64,000 nt of DNA from Aquabacterium fontiphilum (lineage in GTDB: Bacteria; Pseudomonadota; Gammaproteobacteria; Burkholderiales; Burkholderiaceae_C), in contig NZ_JAAAPN010000002.1 in NCBI RefSeq assembly GCF_009909205.1, positions 62,001 to 126,000 of the forward strand, given 5' to 3'. Of this stretch, positions 35,458 through 44,861 are shown one piece after another. The stretch's first letter is position 1; each line of letters begins with the position of its first letter. The notes beneath the pieces are model-generated. The model made no database searches. It saw nothing but the letters and a program-made list of their open reading frames with translations, and was not told the origin of the DNA. Position numbers and translations under genes: made by a program.

Positions 35458-36361
35458 CACGGCCAGGCGCGCGCGTTATCGGCAGGCTGCGCTCCGGCTC
35501 CATGCGTTTCTGGATGCGCAGTTGGATCCGGTTGGGGGCTATCCCGACAAGGTCACTTGGGGGTATGCCATGACAGCGCTTTTTGCGGTTCGCATGTCTC
35601 CCGATTCGCCTGGGTCGTTGGCGGACAAGGCATGCGACCATCTTGCTCGGCAGGATGTCGGCTCGGCTGAGTACTCGTGGGAGTTTGTCGTGCATGCGAT
35701 GCAGAACGCGAGGAATACAGCGTCATCCGCGATGCCCCTGCCTCTGCTTGCGCACCGGGCAAAGGGCACGCGCATGTTCAACTGGTTCTTGCTCAGGCAG
35801 GCCAACCGTGGCTGGTTCCCGACCGCCCGCTGGTGGACGCTGTTCAAGCTCCGCCTTGCCAGGGCCATCTATACGACCCCGGACGGGTTTATCCAGGATG
35901 AGCTGTTGACCCGGTCGCTTCAGTACCACGCATTCTGCCTTTATGTCCTGTGCGAACTGGTGCAGCAGTACCCGAAAGCCGGCTTCCTCAAGGCGTGGCT
36001 GGTGGATGGCGTCCGATTCAGCGTGAAGCATCTCCTGCCGGATGGCAGTGCCTTGTGGCTTGGCAGGGGCCAGGAGCAGATCTTCGGGTACGCCGCGCTG
36101 ATACGTGCCATGGAGTTCGTGCATGCCAGGCTAGAGCCGGTCCCGTCGCCCGCGTTGCTCCAGGTTCAGGAGCGACTGCTGTCATTTCAACGCGCCGATG
36201 GCAGCTTTCCATTGGTGCTGAGGCGAAGGCAGCCAGAACCTGAAACGGCCCGAAGCGCGGATGCCCCGCCCGGCTGGTATGGCTACAACACGCTGTACGA
36301 CTATCTGCCCTTTCTCGGGCAAGCACTTGTACTGGCTTCCGGCGATGAAGGGAGTGTCTGA
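35438..36361 (+). CDS. Unknown protein resembling an (alpha/alpha) toroid
   Basis: A 307-residue soluble protein made of repeated helices with aromatic residues and glycines in the loops (QLDPVGGYPDKVTWGYAMT, IQDELLTRSLQYHAFCLYVL, DGSALWLGRGQEQIFGYAAL). This pattern fits the toroid fold of polysaccharide lyases and heparinases. The motif LGRGQEQIFGYA resembles their active-site region. No signal peptide is visible, so a cytoplasmic role or unusual export would be needed. It overlaps the genes on both sides. The assignment is tentative. Confidence 0.7.
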   Translation: MVTGLSDTARRARYRQAALRLHAFLDAQLDPVGGYPDKVTWGYAMTALFAVRMSPDSPGSLADKACDHLARQDVGSAEYSWEFVVHAMQNARNTASSAMPLPLLAHRAKGTRMFNWFLLRQANRGWFPTARWWTLFKLRLARAIYTTPDGFIQDELLTRSLQYHAFCLYVLCELVQQYPKAGFLKAWLVDGVRFSVKHLLPDGSALWLGRGQEQIFGYAALIRAMEFVHARLEPVPSPALLQVQERLLSFQRADGSFPLVLRRRQPEPETARSADAPPGWYGYNTLYDYLPFLGQALVLASGDEGSV

Positions 36362-37041
36362 TGCTGCACGCTCAGGTCCGGCAGCTTTCACCCCGGGTTA
36401 CCGCGGCATGGGCGACGCCCACTTCAGGGTATGGCCATGTTGCAGACGAGCAGCCCTTGCCCTTCCTCACTGCAGACGGGCTCGAACTAACGCCGCGCTT
36501 CGGCGGTGAGCCCGGTCAGCCGGGCACGGAACGGGCCCAATTGGGCTTACCGTATGGTGTGCTTGACCAGGCGTGGCCGCTCCGTCAGCGGCTTTTCAAC
36601 TGGCCTCGGCGGCGCGTCAACCTCTACTGGCGCGAGCTGTTTCGCACGCGCACGCCGGCAGACGGGCGTCTGCTGATTCTCGACCAGTTGTCGTTTCGAT
36701 CCACACCAGATGGCTTTGAGGGAGCTTCACCCATTCTGGCGTTTCGCCGTGCCATCTCGGGCGGGCCAGATCATCTGACGGTCGTTGATCACTTGAGCTT
36801 CCGAACAGCATTGCGTTTCGCGCGCTTCGCGCCCGTGGTGGTGCCCTTGTTTGACGACTGGGGTGTGAATCAGTCAGATGCGCGTTGGCTTGATGCGCCC
36901 GGCATCTCGCTTGTCAGACAGGGCGTCCAGTGCTCTGCGGCAGGAGTGTCAACCGTTTGGGCTGAGGTCATCCCCGAGTTCCATGTCGACGCTGGGCAGA
37001 CCGTGACGCGGCGCTATACATACCGGTGGGCTCTGCCATGA
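36361..37041 (+). CDS. Unknown exopolysaccharide-locus protein
   Basis: A 226-residue protein that starts on the last base of the previous gene's stop and ends overlapping the flippase start (ATGA), so it is tightly coupled. It has strand-rich segments (RLLILDQLSFRS, HLTVVDHLSFRT, RFAPVVVPLFDDWG) and no known motif. With the two preceding genes it could make up the toroid and beta domains of one split polysaccharide-active enzyme. Confidence 0.68.
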   Translation: MLHAQVRQLSPRVTAAWATPTSGYGHVADEQPLPFLTADGLELTPRFGGEPGQPGTERAQLGLPYGVLDQAWPLRQRLFNWPRRRVNLYWRELFRTRTPADGRLLILDQLSFRSTPDGFEGASPILAFRRAISGGPDHLTVVDHLSFRTALRFARFAPVVVPLFDDWGVNQSDARWLDAPGISLVRQGVQCSAAGVSTVWAEVIPEFHVDAGQTVTRRYTYRWALP

Positions 37042-38306
37042 GTCGGTTTCGCCTGTCGCTGACTTACGGCGCGCTGGAGCAGATTGGCGTGCGCGTATGC
37101 GACCTGGTGGCCATGTGGTTGCTGATGCGCACCCTGCCCGAAGCAGATCTGGCCACCTACGGCGTGGCCACGGCATTGCTCTTTGTCTTCAGCCTCGTTC
37201 TGGTTACGCCCGAAGCCGCACTGATGCGCGACAAGAAGAAGTGGCAGGCCGAAGGTGCGCTGAAGTCCTACCTCAGCGGTATGCTGCTGTTTGCATGGCT
37301 GCGTGTGCTGGTGGTGGGCATGCTGGCATTCGGCGTTGCCGCCACGCATGGGCTGCACCAGACTTTCACTTATGCGTGCCTGCTGGCCTGTGGGGTCCAG
37401 TTGATCCAGCTCGCTGAGGTCGCCCGACTGGAACACCGTGTCGACATGGCTCATGCCACGGTGTTCAAGGTCGAGTTGTGGGCGAAGATCGGCTTTCTGG
37501 CATGCAGCGCGTTGATGTTTGTCCGGCCCGGCCTGCAGGTGTATGTGGGCATCTACATCGGCTGGTACCTTGTCGTCGCGCTCTATTGGCACATGCGCCT
37601 CGTCAGGAAGCATGGTTTGAGCTGGGTGCCAGCCTGGCGCCATCTGCCACGGGCCTTCGACGCGTTGCGTGCGTTCGCGTTCTGGCAGCATCTCTCGGGC
37701 GTGGTGACCTACGTGATGTACAACATCGACCCGTGGATACTCGCTCGTTTCGGTACACCTGTCAGCGATGTGGCCCTGTATACGGCCGTGCTGAAGATCT
37801 CTGCGCTGTTCTTCGCGGTGCCGATGTTTCTCCAGAACATGGTCGCCGTGTTTCTTGTCAACAGTGAGGCTGGTTTGGCGCGTGTTCAGCGGTTCCGCAA
37901 GATGTTTTTCGTGAACGCCGGCATCAGCGCCGCGCAGTATGCGTTCTTCATGCTTTTCGGCACATGGCTGGCGACCGTGTTCCGCGGACAGGATACGTCG
38001 GCTGAAGCCTTCCACGGGCTGGGGCTGGTCATCGGCCTGGGCGTGTTGATTCTGAACCTGGTGCGCCCTGTCATGGCCGATCTGATTCTTCATGCCAACA
38101 TGCGAGCACTCCTGATCACCGCCTATCTGCCCGCGCTCCTGCTGTCGGCGGTGGCTTACGTTGCCCTGACTGCCTTGTATGGCATGGAGGGCTGTGCTTG
38201 GGCATCAACCCTTTCTTACACCATCTTTGCCGCACTGATTCTGGTGCATGGCTGGTCGAGTGACACCGTGAAGCAAACTTTTCGCTTGCGGGGCGGTCAT
38301 GGCTGA
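37038..38306 (+). CDS. Wzx-type polysaccharide flippase
   Basis: A 422-residue membrane protein with about twelve hydrophobic segments, of the MOP/polysaccharide-transport superfamily (start MSRFRLSLTYGALEQIGVRV, typical of a Wzx first helix). It would flip undecaprenyl-linked repeat units to the periplasm. The ATG overlaps the upstream stop and its end overlaps the next start. Confidence 0.85.
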   Translation: MSRFRLSLTYGALEQIGVRVCDLVAMWLLMRTLPEADLATYGVATALLFVFSLVLVTPEAALMRDKKKWQAEGALKSYLSGMLLFAWLRVLVVGMLAFGVAATHGLHQTFTYACLLACGVQLIQLAEVARLEHRVDMAHATVFKVELWAKIGFLACSALMFVRPGLQVYVGIYIGWYLVVALYWHMRLVRKHGLSWVPAWRHLPRAFDALRAFAFWQHLSGVVTYVMYNIDPWILARFGTPVSDVALYTAVLKISALFFAVPMFLQNMVAVFLVNSEAGLARVQRFRKMFFVNAGISAAQYAFFMLFGTWLATVFRGQDTSAEAFHGLGLVIGLGVLILNLVRPVMADLILHANMRALLITAYLPALLLSAVAYVALTALYGMEGCAWASTLSYTIFAALILVHGWSSDTVKQTFRLRGGHG

Positions 38307-39636
38307 GCGCTCACGCCGTTCATCGGGGGCCTGGATGGCCGGCTTGGTGCTCATCGCGCTCAGCATGGCTTTCATGCCCTTCACGCTCGAGGACACGTGG
38401 ATCTTCCTGGCCATTGCCCGCGAGTTCCCGTCGCAGGACGGACTGAGAGGTGCCACGTCGTTGAGTTGGGGGATGCTCGCTGTCCTTGCGCAGGCTGTGG
38501 CGGGGCCATCCGATGCGACCTGGGTATTGAAGGTCTTCAGTGCGACATGTTGGCTGCTGGCCGGGCTGTGCACATTGCGCGCCGTGACGACAGTTCGCCC
38601 AGACGTTTCCGCGCTACGCATTGCCTTGGTATTCGGGTTGATGTCCCCCACCATATGGTCCTGGTCTGGCATGGACACGGCCTGGAGCATGCTGTGGGCT
38701 TCGGCCTGCCTGTGGATGCTGGCCGTCAGCCGCGTGGGACAGCACCGTCGCTTCCCTGCTGAGTTGACACTTGCCGCGTTGCTTGGCGCTGCATACCTGG
38801 TGCGCCCCGAAATGCTCTGGGTGGGGCCGCTGTGGTTGCTGTGGGTACGGTCCAAGGTGCCTGCCGCGCGCTGGGTGTGGCTGTGCGCAGTCACGCTTGC
38901 CATGCTTGCCGTGAGCGTATGGGGATACAACGGCCTGACGGGCAGCTTCACGCCGACATCGTCATCCAAGATTGGGCTGCCCGGCGTCGTGACGCTGATC
39001 AGCGTGGCTTGGTTCATCGTGCAGGCCGTTCCCCTGGCTGTCTCGGCCCGCGGCGCCCCTGCGCCCCTACGTGGTGATGCGTCACAGCTCTGGGTCGTCA
39101 TCCTCGCTGTGGTCGCACTCCGGCTGGCCGAGCACGCGGTGCTCGGAGGAATCGACCATCGTCCGCTCGCGGTCCTCATGCCGTGCCTGGTCATGGCGTG
39201 GGCCTTGATCGCGCCCCATCGCCTCAGCAAGGCCGCCGCTGCGTTGCTGTGGGTGCCCATGATGGTGCTTTACGCGCTGAACGTGGATAACGCCCGGTGG
39301 TATGCACAACGAACAGAGGCCGTGCATCAGCAGGTTGTGCAGTCTTTGGCTGGGCTGCCTGGCGACTTGGTCGTCGGGACCGATGAGGTGGGGCTGGTGT
39401 CGTACAGATTCGGCATCTCGCGCGTACTCGACCATCACCACCTCATTGGGCGCGGGCTCTCCTCGCTACTGGATGCCGATGTCCTGGTGTTCACCGGCAA
39501 CCTCCGTCAGGCGGACGCGATGGAGGCGGGCTTTCAGGCCGTTCAGACCTATTGTTTCGAGAGTCGGCCCACCGTTTATGTGCGGTCTGTCGGCATGACG
39601 CCTCGTGCTTACTGCAAGACGCTCTACCAAAGATGA
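38299..39636 (+). CDS. GT-C type membrane glycosyltransferase-like protein
   Basis: A 445-residue protein with nine or more membrane segments and a periplasmic C-terminal part. The first external loop has the acidic motif FTLEDTWIF, as in ArnT/PMT-type glycosyltransferases that use polyprenyl-phosphate sugars. The family is inferred from topology and this motif. It overlaps the flippase and the next gene (ATGA), consistent with modification of the repeat unit in the periplasm. Confidence 0.72.
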   Translation: MAERSRRSSGAWMAGLVLIALSMAFMPFTLEDTWIFLAIAREFPSQDGLRGATSLSWGMLAVLAQAVAGPSDATWVLKVFSATCWLLAGLCTLRAVTTVRPDVSALRIALVFGLMSPTIWSWSGMDTAWSMLWASACLWMLAVSRVGQHRRFPAELTLAALLGAAYLVRPEMLWVGPLWLLWVRSKVPAARWVWLCAVTLAMLAVSVWGYNGLTGSFTPTSSSKIGLPGVVTLISVAWFIVQAVPLAVSARGAPAPLRGDASQLWVVILAVVALRLAEHAVLGGIDHRPLAVLMPCLVMAWALIAPHRLSKAAAALLWVPMMVLYALNVDNARWYAQRTEAVHQQVVQSLAGLPGDLVVGTDEVGLVSYRFGISRVLDHHHLIGRGLSSLLDADVLVFTGNLRQADAMEAGFQAVQTYCFESRPTVYVRSVGMTPRAYCKTLYQR

Positions 39637-40421
39637 ACAAACTCCCATTTGGCGTCAGCGTGGTCATCCCGACTTGCGATCGACCGCACATGTTGCAGCG
39701 GTTGCTCCGGTCGATCACGTTCTCATCCGAGTACGAGGTGGAGGTCATCATCGTCGACGACGCCTCGACGGACGTGGTCGAATATCAGCGCGTGGTAGAC
39801 GCATGGCGTGGGGTGTTTCCGTCATTCCATTATCTTCGGCTGCCCAGGCGGTCGGGCGCCCCGGTGGCGCGTAATGCGGGCATCAGGACGGCGCGGTACG
39901 AATGGATCGCACTGGTGGACGACGACGATGAGTGGTTGCCCGGCAAGCTGGATGAGCAGATGGGCGTGGCGAGACGAGTTTCGTCTGATGCAGGGCTCAT
40001 CTATTGCTGGACCCGCGTTGTCAACGCCGACGGCGTCACGGAATCGGTCAGCCAGCCAGACGTCGAGGGCGACGCCGCGTCGTTTATCCTCAGGACGAAT
40101 TTCATATTGTCACCTTCGGTGGTGATCCGCAAGGCCGCCTTCAACAAGGTGGGCATGTTTGACGAGGCGTTGCCGAGCTGCCAGGACTGGGACATGTGGG
40201 CGCGCATCCTGTGCGGTGGCTTCAGTTGCAGGGTCGTCAGAAAGGAACTCGCTGTTTATCATCGACATGGTGGCCCTTCAGTCGGGCTGTCCCCCCGTGC
40301 GCGCACCGGTTACCTCATGTTCCTGGACAAGCACTGGCGCCGCATGCTTCGTCATACCGGGCCGGTGAACTGGGCCCGTAAGCTTGTGCTCTACGTTCGC
40401 CTCTCACGGCATCGGGTATAG
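39633..40421 (+). CDS. Family 2 glycosyltransferase
   Basis: A 262-residue GT-A enzyme: SVVIPTCDRPHMLQRLLRSI at the N-terminus, VDDAST, the DXD-like stretch VDDDDEWLPGKL (about 94) and FDEALPSCQDWDMWARI, which is typical of the acceptor side. The ATG overlaps the upstream stop. It should add one sugar to the lipid-linked repeat unit on the cytoplasmic face. Confidence 0.92.
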   Translation: MNKLPFGVSVVIPTCDRPHMLQRLLRSITFSSEYEVEVIIVDDASTDVVEYQRVVDAWRGVFPSFHYLRLPRRSGAPVARNAGIRTARYEWIALVDDDDEWLPGKLDEQMGVARRVSSDAGLIYCWTRVVNADGVTESVSQPDVEGDAASFILRTNFILSPSVVIRKAAFNKVGMFDEALPSCQDWDMWARILCGGFSCRVVRKELAVYHRHGGPSVGLSPRARTGYLMFLDKHWRRMLRHTGPVNWARKLVLYVRLSRHRV

Positions 40422-40436
40422 CTTTCCCAGGCACCC

Positions 40437-41549
40437 ATGAACATCGCCATCGTCACCAACATGCTTGCACCGTACCGCATCCCGCTCTTTCGGGCGCTGG
40501 CGGCACGTCCAGAGGTGAGCCGTCTGACTGTGCTCGTGTGTGTGGACAAAGAGCGCGACCGCGATTGGACGGTCACATCGGAGCCGGGTTTCGAGGTGGT
40601 GCGCTGCTGGGGCCTTAGCCTGCAGCGCACGATCGGAGGCGATCGTTTGCGTGTGGTGCACCTCAGGTTCGGCGTGATGCAATGGCTGGCAACCCAGCGC
40701 CCGGATCACGTGCTCATCGGCGATGCTTCGTGGACGTCTTATCTGGCGACGCTCGCCTGTCGTGTCCTTGGCATACCTTACAGCGTCTGGAGCGAGATCA
40801 CCCCCGTCAGCCGGGTCTCCGACGGCCTTGCGGGCCGCCTGCGACGGTGGATGTACGGTGGGGCGCACAGGTGTGTGGCAGCCAGCGGGGAGGCCGCTCG
40901 CTTTTTGGCCGGGCAGGGCGTGCCTGAGCTGCGCGTACGGCGGGCTATCAATGCCGTGGATGTGACGCAGTTGCAGACCGCCGCAGCGAGGTGGTGGCCA
41001 GAGCGCCACGCCGTGAGATCGTCCCTTGGCATCCCGCCGGATGCTTTCGTTTTTTTGTATGTGGGTCAGTTCATCGCGCGCAAGCGCGTGAAGGAAACCG
41101 TCGCCCTTCTTGAGCAGGCGGCCGCCAAGCGTCCCGTTCATCTGATTCTTGCTGGAAGCGGACCGTTGGAGCACGCGCTTCGCGAACAGACGGTAGCGTG
41201 TCAGCATCTCACCACCAGCTTTGTTGGTTTCGTGGAGGGCGATGCGCTGTGGCGTCTGTATGCAGCGGCGCATGCCTTGATTTTGTTGAGCGATGACGAA
41301 CCATGGGGGATGGTGATCAGCGAGGCACTGGCCTGCGGCTTGCCGTTCTTTTCTGTTGCCACGGTGGCTGCAGCAGTTGAGTTCCACACCTTCGGCATGG
41401 TTTGCAATGGTCTGGCAGACGCCGCCAGCGCCTTGGAAGCGTTCTTGGAAAGCAACCCACTCGCACAGTCCATGGATATGCGCCCATCCTGCGCAGTGTC
41501 TGCCACGCCCGACAGCTGGGCTCGCGAGGTGCTGGAGGCACTCGCGTGA
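40437..41549 (+). CDS. Family 4 glycosyltransferase
   Basis: A 370-residue GT-B enzyme. The N-terminal domain begins MNIAIVTNMLAPYRIPLFRAL. The C-terminal domain has FLYVGQFIARKRV (about 200), LAGSGPLE and the nucleotide-sugar motif DDEPWGMVISEALACGLP (about 288), where the first Glu of the E-x7-E pair is in DEPWG. It retains the donor sugar's configuration. It starts 16 bp after the GT2 gene. Confidence 0.92.
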   Translation: MNIAIVTNMLAPYRIPLFRALAARPEVSRLTVLVCVDKERDRDWTVTSEPGFEVVRCWGLSLQRTIGGDRLRVVHLRFGVMQWLATQRPDHVLIGDASWTSYLATLACRVLGIPYSVWSEITPVSRVSDGLAGRLRRWMYGGAHRCVAASGEAARFLAGQGVPELRVRRAINAVDVTQLQTAAARWWPERHAVRSSLGIPPDAFVFLYVGQFIARKRVKETVALLEQAAAKRPVHLILAGSGPLEHALREQTVACQHLTTSFVGFVEGDALWRLYAAAHALILLSDDEPWGMVISEALACGLPFFSVATVAAAVEFHTFGMVCNGLADAASALEAFLESNPLAQSMDMRPSCAVSATPDSWAREVLEALA

Positions 41550-42751
41550 ACATCGACTCGGAAGGCGTCGCATTGTCATTGAGGCGTGCGGCCGTGTTTT
41601 TTCTCGCTGGTTCGTTTGTGAACGACCTGGTGTTGCTCGAAGGCGTGACGCCCTTGTCCCTGGCCAAGCTGCTGTTTCTGGTCGGATTCGGCTTGCTGTT
41701 TTTGTTCGGATTGTCCGTGCGCCAATTGGGCAAGATCGACGTATTGGTGATGTTGTATGCCGGGGGGCTGGTGTTTCTTTCTGCGCTGCCAGCCAATGGT
41801 TATGCAAACGACTACGCTGCCTCCATTGCGCTTTCATTGGGCATAGGGCTGGTTGCGCACCTTGTCATCGCCTGCCTGAAGCACGAGGACTTGCGCTTCT
41901 TCCTGTCGAGCTATGTGATCTGGATGCTGTTTTCGGCAGGGCTTGGGGTGGTTCAGGCCGCAACCGGTGCGGGCTACATCAGCGAGCGCGCTTTCGAGTC
42001 GATCGTTGTTCCCGGCGTGTGGCGTGCGGCTGGGCTGAGTTCCGATCCCAACTACTTCGCGCTGATGTGCCTGATGGCACTTGTGATCTTGAACGCGATG
42101 CTGGAATGGCGTCGTTTCAGGTTCGCCGCGTCTGTGATCCTGTCGATCGCCGTGCTGCTTTCCGGGTCACGGGCAGGCATCCTCGTATACATGCTCATGG
42201 TCATGATCTGGACCTTTTCCGCGCTCAGGTTGTCATGGTTTCTGCGGCTCTTGGCAGTCGCCGTGGGCGCTGCTGCATTGTTCTGGTTGGCCAGCCTCAA
42301 CCCTGCCTTGGGGCTCATATTCGACGCCGGGAATTACACAGAGGCAGCCGACAGGACCTCTCTGCAAGACCGGGGACTCCTTGCCGCGCTTGCACTTGAT
42401 GTGTTCAGGACGCACCCATGGCTTGGTGCGGGCCTGGGGTCCGTCCGCGCTCATGAGCTGAACTTGTCTGGCAGTGTTTCGCACAATGCCTACCTGGAGA
42501 TTGGGGCGGAGTCTGGGCTCGTCGGGCTTACGCTGTGGCTGGGGCTTTTAATGGGGCTCTATGTCGCGCTGTCGCGTGTGGAGCGAGATCGATCGGCGTT
42601 AGGCGGACGTTGGCTCGTTGTCGTGTTCGCTCTGATGAGTCTGACCCTTGTGACGGGTTCAACCCGGCTGTTTTTCCTTGTCTCGGGCGTTGCGTCTTGC
42701 TATGTCTGGCACGCTCGTGCTAAGTCTGTCCGTGAGAGGCTCACGGCATGA
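41546..42751 (+). CDS. Wzy-type O-antigen/exopolysaccharide polymerase
   Basis: A 401-residue membrane protein with ten or more hydrophobic segments. The Wzy_C/O-antigen-ligase region shows LSGSRAGILVY (about 205) and the large periplasmic loop motif with SHNAYLEIGAESGLVGLTLW (about 314). It would join flipped repeat units. Start at GTG 41546 overlaps the upstream stop; a longer in-frame extension is inside the previous gene and is not used. Confidence 0.87.
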   Translation: MNIDSEGVALSLRRAAVFFLAGSFVNDLVLLEGVTPLSLAKLLFLVGFGLLFLFGLSVRQLGKIDVLVMLYAGGLVFLSALPANGYANDYAASIALSLGIGLVAHLVIACLKHEDLRFFLSSYVIWMLFSAGLGVVQAATGAGYISERAFESIVVPGVWRAAGLSSDPNYFALMCLMALVILNAMLEWRRFRFAASVILSIAVLLSGSRAGILVYMLMVMIWTFSALRLSWFLRLLAVAVGAAALFWLASLNPALGLIFDAGNYTEAADRTSLQDRGLLAALALDVFRTHPWLGAGLGSVRAHELNLSGSVSHNAYLEIGAESGLVGLTLWLGLLMGLYVALSRVERDRSALGGRWLVVVFALMSLTLVTGSTRLFFLVSGVASCYVWHARAKSVRERLTA

Positions 42752-43767
42752 GGCTTCGGGTCTTCAATTTTTCCGACGTATATGGCGGGCAGGAGGTGTA
42801 CCTCTGCACTCTCCTGAACTGGTTGCAGGCGCGCAATGAGATTCAGCACCTGACGTTTGTGGGGGGGCCAGCCTCGCTGATGAGCGCGCTCTCTGCAGTG
42901 CGCCTCAGCGACAGCACCCTGCAGCGTGAGGCGGCGCGTGAGGTGTGGCTGTTGAACGGCAACCGCGCGCTCTACCGCCAGGCATGGCGGCGTCGCGGCC
43001 CGGAAGTTCGCGTTTACGTCCAGCACAGCAGCATCGACGACCGACAGGCTGGCTTTGTGAAGTCGTTGATCCGCCGCCTGCTCCTGCGCGTGCTGCTCAG
43101 GCGGGTCGAAGTCGTGATTCGAGTCAGCCGGGCGTGCCTTCCTGACTCATACGCGCCAGGAAAAACCCACACGATTCCGAACGGTGTGGATCTGGCGCGT
43201 TTTCCATGTCGCAAAGCATGGCGGCTCGGGGATGATGGTGGGCCGCTGAAGCTCCTGATGGTGGGGGCGCTGACCGTCAACAAGAATCAGCGCCTGGCCG
43301 TTCGCTTGCTTGCTTCGTGGCCCAGTGCAACTTTGACGCTGGTCGGCGACGGGCCCGAACGTCTTTCGTTGCTGGCCGAGGCGGATCGGCTTGGGGTGGC
43401 CCAACGTATTCATTGGCTGGGCATGCAAGGGGATCCCGCCCCCTTTTATCGCGAGGCAGATGTCTGCTTGTTGCTGTCACGCTTTGAAGCCGCGCCGTTT
43501 GTGTTGCTTGAAGCCATGGCCAGCGGTACGCCGGTGGTGGCCACCAGCGTGGGCGGCGTTCCCGAGGTGCTTGAAGATGGCGTGAATGGAAGACTGCTGC
43601 CAGAGGCGACAGTGCCTGCGCTCCAGGCGGTGCTGGAGGGGCTACTGCGCGATCCATCTGCCTTGAAACGCCTTGGGCTGGCGGCGCGACAAACCATCGA
43701 GCTGCGCTACACCGTCAAGCACATGTGCGAGGGTTTCGTTGAGGCGGTGGGGGCGGCCTCATCATGA
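42748..43767 (+). CDS. Family 4 glycosyltransferase
   Basis: A 339-residue GT-B enzyme, ATGA-coupled at both ends. It has the early motif FNFSDVYGGQEVYLCTLL, IPNGVDLARF, then MVGALTVNKNQRLAVRLL, LVGDGPERLSLL and SRFEAAPFVLLEAMASGTPVV (about 245), with the E-x7-E pair. It is one of three consecutive GT4 genes, so the repeat unit probably has at least four or five sugars. Confidence 0.92.
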   Translation: MRLRVFNFSDVYGGQEVYLCTLLNWLQARNEIQHLTFVGGPASLMSALSAVRLSDSTLQREAAREVWLLNGNRALYRQAWRRRGPEVRVYVQHSSIDDRQAGFVKSLIRRLLLRVLLRRVEVVIRVSRACLPDSYAPGKTHTIPNGVDLARFPCRKAWRLGDDGGPLKLLMVGALTVNKNQRLAVRLLASWPSATLTLVGDGPERLSLLAEADRLGVAQRIHWLGMQGDPAPFYREADVCLLLSRFEAAPFVLLEAMASGTPVVATSVGGVPEVLEDGVNGRLLPEATVPALQAVLEGLLRDPSALKRLGLAARQTIELRYTVKHMCEGFVEAVGAASS

Positions 43768-44861
43768 TCCTTGCCATCGACGCCCGTTTGATGCTGGGCC
43801 ATCCGCGTGGGATGGGCCAGTACGCTCGCATGCTTGCTCAGCCTGTCAAGCAGCAGGCCCGCCTGCTGGTGCCCTCCGGGCAAGCAGGCCTGCTGGCCGA
43901 TGCCAACGGACTGGCGAAGGGGCACGCGTTGGATCCGTGGTGGGAGCAGGTGTGCTTGCCTCAGCTCGCGCGAGAAGTGCGGGCAACTCACCTGCTGTGC
44001 CCCTCCAATACGGGGCCCATCCAGCGTCTGCCGGGGTGCGCCAAGATTCTCGTGGTGCATGACCTGATCTACATGCTGGGCGCGCAAGACTTGCCGTGGT
44101 CTCGGTCGGTTTATCAGAGCCTCGGCCGCATCTACCGACGCGTGGTGGTGCCCCAGGCGCTGAAATCGGCAGACTGGGTGGTGACTGTGTCGAACCACAC
44201 GCGCGTGCAGCTGACTGAGCAGCTGGGCGTGCCCCCTCGACGCATCAGGCTGGTGCCCAACACGGTGTCTGAAGACTGGTTCGTGGATGCGCCGCTGCCC
44301 GACGCCGAACGGGAGGGTCATTTGTTGTGTGTGGCCGGAGAGGCGCCCAGCAAGAACCTGCCAAGGTTGTTGCAAGCCTTCGGACATGTGGCGCGGCGTC
44401 TCGGTTCTGCGCCGCGCCTTCGGTTGGTGCTCGTAGGCGTCTCCCGGGCGCAGCAGCCCCACTTTGCCGCCCTTGCCGCTCAAGCCGGGGTGGGCCAGGC
44501 CGCGCTGGTGTTTCTGAACGACCTGCCCGCCGCGACGCTGCGCCATCTTTACCGTACCGCGTGGGGCTGTGTGGTGCCGTCGCTGTACGAAGGGTTTGGC
44601 ATCCCGGCTCTGGAAGCCATGGCAAGCGGTACGCCGCTGGCTTGCAGTGATGCCACCGCGTTACCCGAAGTCACTGGAGGTCACGCCTGGCACTTTCCGC
44701 CTTTGGATGTGGAGGCCATGGCGCATCAAATCACAACCATGTGCCTGGCCGCAGACCGTGCTGGTCGCGCTCGGCAAGCACTGGCGTACGCAGCAGCGAC
44801 GTTTCACCCGCTGACGGTGCAGCAGGACGCGCGCGGTTTCTGGGAAGAGGTTGGGGCATGA
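43764..44861 (+). CDS. Family 4 glycosyltransferase
   Basis: A 365-residue GT-B enzyme: ILAIDARLMLGHPRGMGQYAR at the start, VHDLIYMLG, VSNHTRVQLTEQLGV, LVPNTV and the C-terminal motif PSLYEGFGIPALEAMASGTPL (about 272). The opening DARLMLGxxxGMGxYAR is typical of the mannosyltransferase-like branch. It overlaps its neighbours by four bases each. Confidence 0.92.
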   Translation: MILAIDARLMLGHPRGMGQYARMLAQPVKQQARLLVPSGQAGLLADANGLAKGHALDPWWEQVCLPQLAREVRATHLLCPSNTGPIQRLPGCAKILVVHDLIYMLGAQDLPWSRSVYQSLGRIYRRVVVPQALKSADWVVTVSNHTRVQLTEQLGVPPRRIRLVPNTVSEDWFVDAPLPDAEREGHLLCVAGEAPSKNLPRLLQAFGHVARRLGSAPRLRLVLVGVSRAQQPHFAALAAQAGVGQAALVFLNDLPAATLRHLYRTAWGCVVPSLYEGFGIPALEAMASGTPLACSDATALPEVTGGHAWHFPPLDVEAMAHQITTMCLAADRAGRARQALAYAAATFHPLTVQQDARGFWEEVGA

